Part shown: in pieces, positions 61,006 through 64,000 of the stretch | Numbering within the stretch: the stretch's first letter is position 1 | How the letters are laid out: each line of letters starts with the position of its first letter | Source of the DNA: Allobaileyella intestinalis | GTDB taxonomy: Bacteria > Bacillota > Clostridia > Peptostreptococcales > Anaerovoracaceae | Direction: 5' to 3' | Length of the DNA: 64,000 bases | NCBI RefSeq assembly: GCF_009695865.1 | Contig: NZ_VUNB01000005.1 | Coordinates: 186,001-250,000, forward strand | The notes under the pieces: generated by a model | What the model was told of the DNA's origin: nothing | The model's database searches: none | The model's input: the letters and a program-made list of their open reading frames with translations, nothing else | Translations under genes and position numbers: made by a program

Positions 61006-61611
61006 ATGAAGGACCAGCAAAAATTTATTTGCATCACAAATCGAAAACTTGTAAAAGGTGATTTTCTCTCATGGCTCCAACTGATCCTGGATTGCGGCGT
61101 CAATGGTCTGCCGGCCCCGGACTGGCTGATCCTGAGGGAAAAGGATCTTCCTCCATCAGATTACATGATTCTAGCTCATCGGGTAATTGACCTGTGCAGC
61201 GCAAAAGACAAACTCTGCCTTCTTCACAGCTGGCCGGATGTTGCGCGGGAGCTGGGCTGTAAGAACATCCACTTACCTCTCGAAAAACTGCGTCAAATGA
61301 ACAGTGAAGAAAAAAGTTTTTTCCGCATTCTTGGCGTCAGCGTTCACAGTCCGGAGGAGGCCAGAGAAGCCCGGGCCCTTGGAGCAACTTACGTGACCTT
61401 TGGCCATGTTTTCGCCACCGATTGCAAAAAAGGGCTTGAGCCCCGGGGGCTTGACAGTCTCGGTGCCTGCTGCGCCGGCGTGGACTGTCCGGTCTATGGG
61501 ATAGGTGGAATCAACGAAAAAAACTATGGGGACTGCATGAAGACCGGCGCTGCCGGAGTCTGTGTGATGTCTGGGTATATGAGCGTTACCAGTTCTAATG
61601 GGTCAAAATAA
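61006..61611 (+). CDS. thiE: Thiamine phosphate synthase/TenI family protein
   Basis: A 201-residue TIM-barrel protein that would join thiazole phosphate and hydroxymethylpyrimidine diphosphate. Landmarks are ICITNRKLV at the start, WLILREKDL, LLHSWPDVA, LGVSVHSPEEA, VTFGHVFATDCKKG and VYGIGGINEKN. The TenI (aminase-like thiazole tautomerase) subfamily is an alternative assignment. It starts nine bases after thiG. No thiH or thiO lies in the operon. Confidence 0.85.
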   Translation: MKDQQKFICITNRKLVKGDFLSWLQLILDCGVNGLPAPDWLILREKDLPPSDYMILAHRVIDLCSAKDKLCLLHSWPDVARELGCKNIHLPLEKLRQMNSEEKSFFRILGVSVHSPEEAREARALGATYVTFGHVFATDCKKGLEPRGLDSLGACCAGVDCPVYGIGGINEKNYGDCMKTGAAGVCVMSGYMSVTSSNGSK

Positions 61612-61664
61612 ACAGTATCTTTTTGTATTTTATTGACATTACCTGTTTATTAATTCGACATAAA

Positions 61665-61673
61665 TGGTACAAT
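61665..61673 (+). promoter_or_regulatory. Promoter of the ferredoxin reductase-like gene (extended -10)
   Basis: TGGTACAAT is an extended -10 element 43 bases before the start; a TTGACA at 61633 is too far upstream (29 bases) to be its -35 box. Confidence 0.45.
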
Positions 61674-61715
61674 ATAGAAAACATTGGTGTTGACCATACA
61701 GAAAGGAAGTGTGTC

Positions 61716-62408
61716 ATGGAATTCAGAAATGCGATACTAAAAGAAAAGAAGCAGATTGCTCATGATTCATACAGTTTTAAGATGACAGTTCCAGAAGGTT
61801 ATTCATGGAAGGCCGGTCAGCATGTGATGTGGCGGATTCCAGGATACGAAGTGGATGAAGGAGACAGGGATACCAGGGTATTTACCATAGCATCGGCTCC
61901 TGAAGATGGTTTTCTGATGTTTGCTACCAAGATTGGAGAACTTCATACCAGCTTTAAGGATATACTTCTTAAAAAGATAGAACCGGGAGATACGATTCAG
62001 GTAGCAGAGCCTCTGGGATCCTTCGGATTTAATCCTGAAAAAGTAAAATCTCTTATAATTGTGGGTGGAATCGGCATCACACCAATAAGATCCATAATGC
62101 GTCATGAGCTGGATTCTCACAAAAACGGACATAAAATACACATGCTGTTTTCTGAAGCTGGCGGTGATCACCCATTTGGTGACTTCTTCCGTGAAGCTGA
62201 CGCAAAACTGGAGGATTTTTCGGTGGAATTTGTCACTGAAGTAGATGTTTTCACTGGGAAAACTGCAGAATACGCCAAGGCCAATGGAAACGAAGCTGAG
62301 TACCTTATTGCCGGTTCACCGGGAATGAACGCAGCTTTCACAAAACAGCTTCAGGAACTTGGCATAAAAGATTCTAATATTGTTAAAGACGAATTCTTCG
62401 GATACTGA
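61716..62408 (+). CDS. Ferredoxin-NADP reductase-like flavoprotein
   Basis: A 230-residue protein with an FAD-binding barrel (RVFTIASAPED in place of RxYS) and an NAD(P)-binding domain (IIVGGIGITPIRSIM, then YLIAGSPGMNAAF). No iron-sulfur cysteine cluster is present, so it needs a separate electron partner, perhaps a ferredoxin or flavodoxin. The ATG at 61716 follows GAAAGGAAG. It lies with the thi operon between the two HU copies but has its own promoter. Confidence 0.88.
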   Translation: MEFRNAILKEKKQIAHDSYSFKMTVPEGYSWKAGQHVMWRIPGYEVDEGDRDTRVFTIASAPEDGFLMFATKIGELHTSFKDILLKKIEPGDTIQVAEPLGSFGFNPEKVKSLIIVGGIGITPIRSIMRHELDSHKNGHKIHMLFSEAGGDHPFGDFFREADAKLEDFSVEFVTEVDVFTGKTAEYAKANGNEAEYLIAGSPGMNAAFTKQLQELGIKDSNIVKDEFFGY

Positions 62409-62463
62409 TGGGCTTGAATTTGATTTAGTTCAATTCGATTCAATTCAATGGGAAAACCTTGTT

Positions 62464-62497
62464 ACCGAAAGTAAAATAATTATTTCGGTTGTTTTTT
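62464..62497 (+). terminator. Terminator after the reductase gene
   Basis: ACCGAAA/TTTCGGT 7-bp stem, loop AT-rich, followed by TG and six T. Confidence 0.82.
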
Positions 62498-62545
62498 ACC
62501 TTAAACAGATCAGAGCTTCTTCTTAAATATGAGCAAACCCAGTTA

Positions 62546-62574
62546 TTGACAGTATTAGAAGGCGTTCGTATAAT
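62546..62574 (+). promoter_or_regulatory. HU gene 2 promoter
   Basis: Consensus TTGACA (62546-62551), 17-base spacer, consensus TATAAT (62569-62574); the last twelve spacer bases equal those of the copy 1 promoter. Confidence 0.92.
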
Positions 62575-62607
62575 AATACAAGTTAAAGCTCATTAAGGAG
62601 GATAGTT

Positions 62608-62886
62608 ATGAACAAGGCTGAGTTGGTAAGCAAGGTTGCAGATAAGACAGGATTTAAGAAGAAGGATGCAGAGGCAGCACTTGATGCTGTTCTGGGAACA
62701 ATAGAAGAATCATTAGTAGCAGGAGACAGTGTAAGACTTATTGGATTCGGAACATTCGAAACCAGATCCAGAAAGGCAAGAAAGGGCAGAAATCCTCAGA
62801 AGCCAGATGCAGTTATTGATATCCCGGCTTCAAAGGCACCTGTATTCAAAGCCGGAAAGTCTCTGAAGGATGCTGTAAACAAGTAG
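62608..62886 (+). CDS. hup: DNA-binding protein HU (copy 2)
   Basis: A 92-residue HU protein identical to copy 1 except Ala68 for Thr68. AAGGAGGATAG precedes the start. The HU-RqcP adjacency seen here is the usual one in Clostridia, which suggests that this is the ancestral locus and copy 1 the derived one. Confidence 0.97.
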   Translation: MNKAELVSKVADKTGFKKKDAEAALDAVLGTIEESLVAGDSVRLIGFGTFETRSRKARKGRNPQKPDAVIDIPASKAPVFKAGKSLKDAVNK

Positions 62887-62908
62887 TCTGATTAACTTGG
62901 AGTTATTG

Positions 62909-62937
62909 GCAGACGGCCTGGTGCTGTCTGCTTTTTT
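62909..62937 (+). terminator. Terminator after HU copy 2
   Basis: GCAGAC/GTCTGC stem with further GGC/GCT pairing, followed by six T. Confidence 0.87.
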
Positions 62938-63003
62938 ATTATTTAAGTTTAATCGTCATTATTATTTAAAGCCTGAAAAAGAATATACGAAAAGGAGAGA
63001 GAA

Positions 63004-63246
63004 ATGCGGCTGGATAAATTTCTGAAGAATTCAAGAATAATAAAGAGAAGGACAGTTGCAAAAGAGGCATGTGAAGCAGGCCGTGTCCAGGTAAACGGAA
63101 AAGAAAGTAAACCAGGAACAGAATTGAGCGTTGGAGACAAAATAACAGTTACTTTTGGAAACAGTATTTTAAACGTTCAGGTAACAGAATTAATTGAATC
63201 TCCCAGAAAAGAAGATGCACAAAAAATGTATATCGTAATAGATTAA
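63004..63246 (+). CDS. rqcP: S4-domain RNA-binding protein RqcP (YabO/Hsp15-like)
   Basis: An 80-residue protein with an S4 RNA-binding domain (MRLDKFLKNSRIIKRRTVAKEACEAG...VQVNGKE). In Bacillus this protein works with RqcH in ribosome-associated quality control by helping alanine tailing on stalled 50S subunits. AAAAGGAGAGAG precedes the start. In Bacilli and Clostridia yabP/yabQ usually follow; here the next gene is a LytTR-like protein. Confidence 0.92.
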   Translation: MRLDKFLKNSRIIKRRTVAKEACEAGRVQVNGKESKPGTELSVGDKITVTFGNSILNVQVTELIESPRKEDAQKMYIVID

Positions 63247-63270
63247 AATAATTGCAGGTTATTAACAGCG

Positions 63271-63291
63271 TAATCCACAGGGTTATCCACC
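63271..63291 (+). promoter_or_regulatory. Two DnaA-box-like sequences
   Basis: TAATCCACA (63271-63279) and TTATCCACC (63283-63291) each differ from the DnaA box TTATCCACA at one base. They are in the same orientation, 12 bases apart, in the 203-base interval after rqcP. Confidence 0.45.
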
Positions 63292-63449
63292 GAAACATGC
63301 CTTTAGCTTGTGCAAAAGAAATTCATTAACGAGATAACACGATTTATAACAGAGGAAAATAAGCCTATTACATTGTAAAATCTATACATAACATCTCCGG
63401 AGAAAAACAGGAACAGCGTATTGAATATTTGGAAAGATGAGGGATATTT

Positions 63450-63947
63450 ATGTATAGAGAAAAAACTAGGGAAATCTGTTACAGTGACACAGAGTATATT
63501 TCAGTGGTGACAAACAATATCTGTTCAAGGATTCATATCAGCGATATTGCCATGGCCGAGCAGGATGGAAGGAAACTGCTTATTGTCCTTAAAGATGGAG
63601 AAGAATTTTCATGTTATGCAAAGCTCAGCGACATTAGCCAGGCACTGGACAAATACGGACTGTATAAAGTAATGGAGAGCATGTACATCAGCTTTGATGC
63701 TGTCAATAAGGTAGAGGATAGAGAACTCAGCTTCTTCTGCGGAAAGACATGTACATTCGGGAGAAACAATTTTATTAAGATGAGACAAGCGTATAAGAAG
63801 TATCTGAGAAGCTTTCCTCCATACACGGTGGATGTTCCTATAGAAGATGCGGAATATGCAGAAGCCGTGAAAAACGAGGATTTTCAGAATTACATATATT
63901 CACCGGAGGTCTTATCAGAAATAGCGAAGGGATTTGCACGGCAGTAA
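63450..63947 (+). CDS. Stand-alone LytTR-like DNA-binding protein
   Basis: A 165-residue protein. Residues ~17-110 follow the LytTR strand pattern (ISVVTNNICSRIHISDIAMAEQDGRKLLIVLKDGE..., then YKVMESMYISFDAVNKVEDRELSFFCG), which binds promoter DNA in AgrA/LytR-type regulators, but there is no receiver domain. The ~50-residue C-terminal part is not recognised. GATGAGGGATATTT precedes the start. Its targets are unknown; the assignment to LytTR is by pattern only. Confidence 0.68.
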   Translation: MYREKTREICYSDTEYISVVTNNICSRIHISDIAMAEQDGRKLLIVLKDGEEFSCYAKLSDISQALDKYGLYKVMESMYISFDAVNKVEDRELSFFCGKTCTFGRNNFIKMRQAYKKYLRSFPPYTVDVPIEDAEYAEAVKNEDFQNYIYSPEVLSEIAKGFARQ

Positions 63948-64000
63948 ATCATTTATAGACAAATCTGTAAATACAAATAATGTGTAAACACAGTTAATAG

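Larger units (their letters stand above)
62546..62886 (+). repeat. HU promoter-gene duplication, copy 2
   Basis: Direct repeat of 58501-58841, in the same orientation and without gaps. A 40-plus-base block around codons 51-67 is identical in DNA. Confidence 0.9.

Overview
The window is a gene-dense stretch (over 90% coding by eye) of a low-to-mid GC Firmicute chromosome, most likely an anaerobic member of the Clostridia. The evidence is the PurR-SpoVG-GlmU-Prs-Pth-Mfd neighbourhood, the Tig-ClpP-ClpX-Lon-YsxC run, RqcP/YabO next to HU, RbgA next to RNase HII, RelQ-type alarmone synthetase, strong AGGAGG ribosome binding sites, and sigma-A promoters with 17-base spacers. No phage, plasmid, IS or CRISPR element is evident. 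Species cannot be fixed from sequence alone.

Layout. 1-1599: 3' part of an active-looking M24 aminopeptidase P. 1715-7597: divergent serA/serC from overlapping promoters, then a PBP5-like protein without its catalytic motifs, and uvrC. 7663-11481: DUF1292 protein, FAD protein, tRNA-Leu, murI, CYTH protein. 11616-18085: protein quality-control block tig-clpP-clpX-lon-ysxC. 18228-19853: EAL phosphodiesterase. 19948-22351: TetR-flavodoxin-alcohol dehydrogenase operon with its own operator, the most accessory-looking module. 22471-25767: hpt, a PHP phosphoesterase and a beta-CASP nuclease. 25986-30862: small phage-regulator-like protein, NUDIX, an XerD-like protein with altered active site, rplS, rbgA, two RNases H. 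30986-36935: folD, relQ, valS, glyA. 36993-41839: P-loop protein, hslO, a solitary DNA methyltransferase and a degenerate M24 paralogue. 41976-46207 (minus): YprB-like exonuclease, ychF, lgt with a very long tail. 46439-47118: six-tRNA operon (Met, Val, Asp, His, Gln, Cys) with two terminators. 47213-49612 (minus): PHP protein, spoVG, purR. 49731-58411: murC, GlmU acetyltransferase half, prs, pth, mfd, amidohydrolase. 58501-62937: two nearly identical HU genes with identical promoter spacers, flanking a TPP-riboswitch thiSFGE operon and a ferredoxin reductase-like gene. 63004-63947: rqcP and a stand-alone LytTR-like protein, separated by two DnaA-box-like sequences.

I see no clearly new defence or mobile system. 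The unusual theme is enzyme-family members that keep the fold but lose catalytic residues (PBP5-like at 4210, XerD-like at 27207, M24-like at 39932). Other points of interest are the HU-flanked thiamine island, the Lgt tail, the stand-alone GlmU C-domain, a PurBox-like site at purR, and several palindromic, unexplained intergenic elements. All calls come from reading the sequence; no database search, alignment program or folding software was run.
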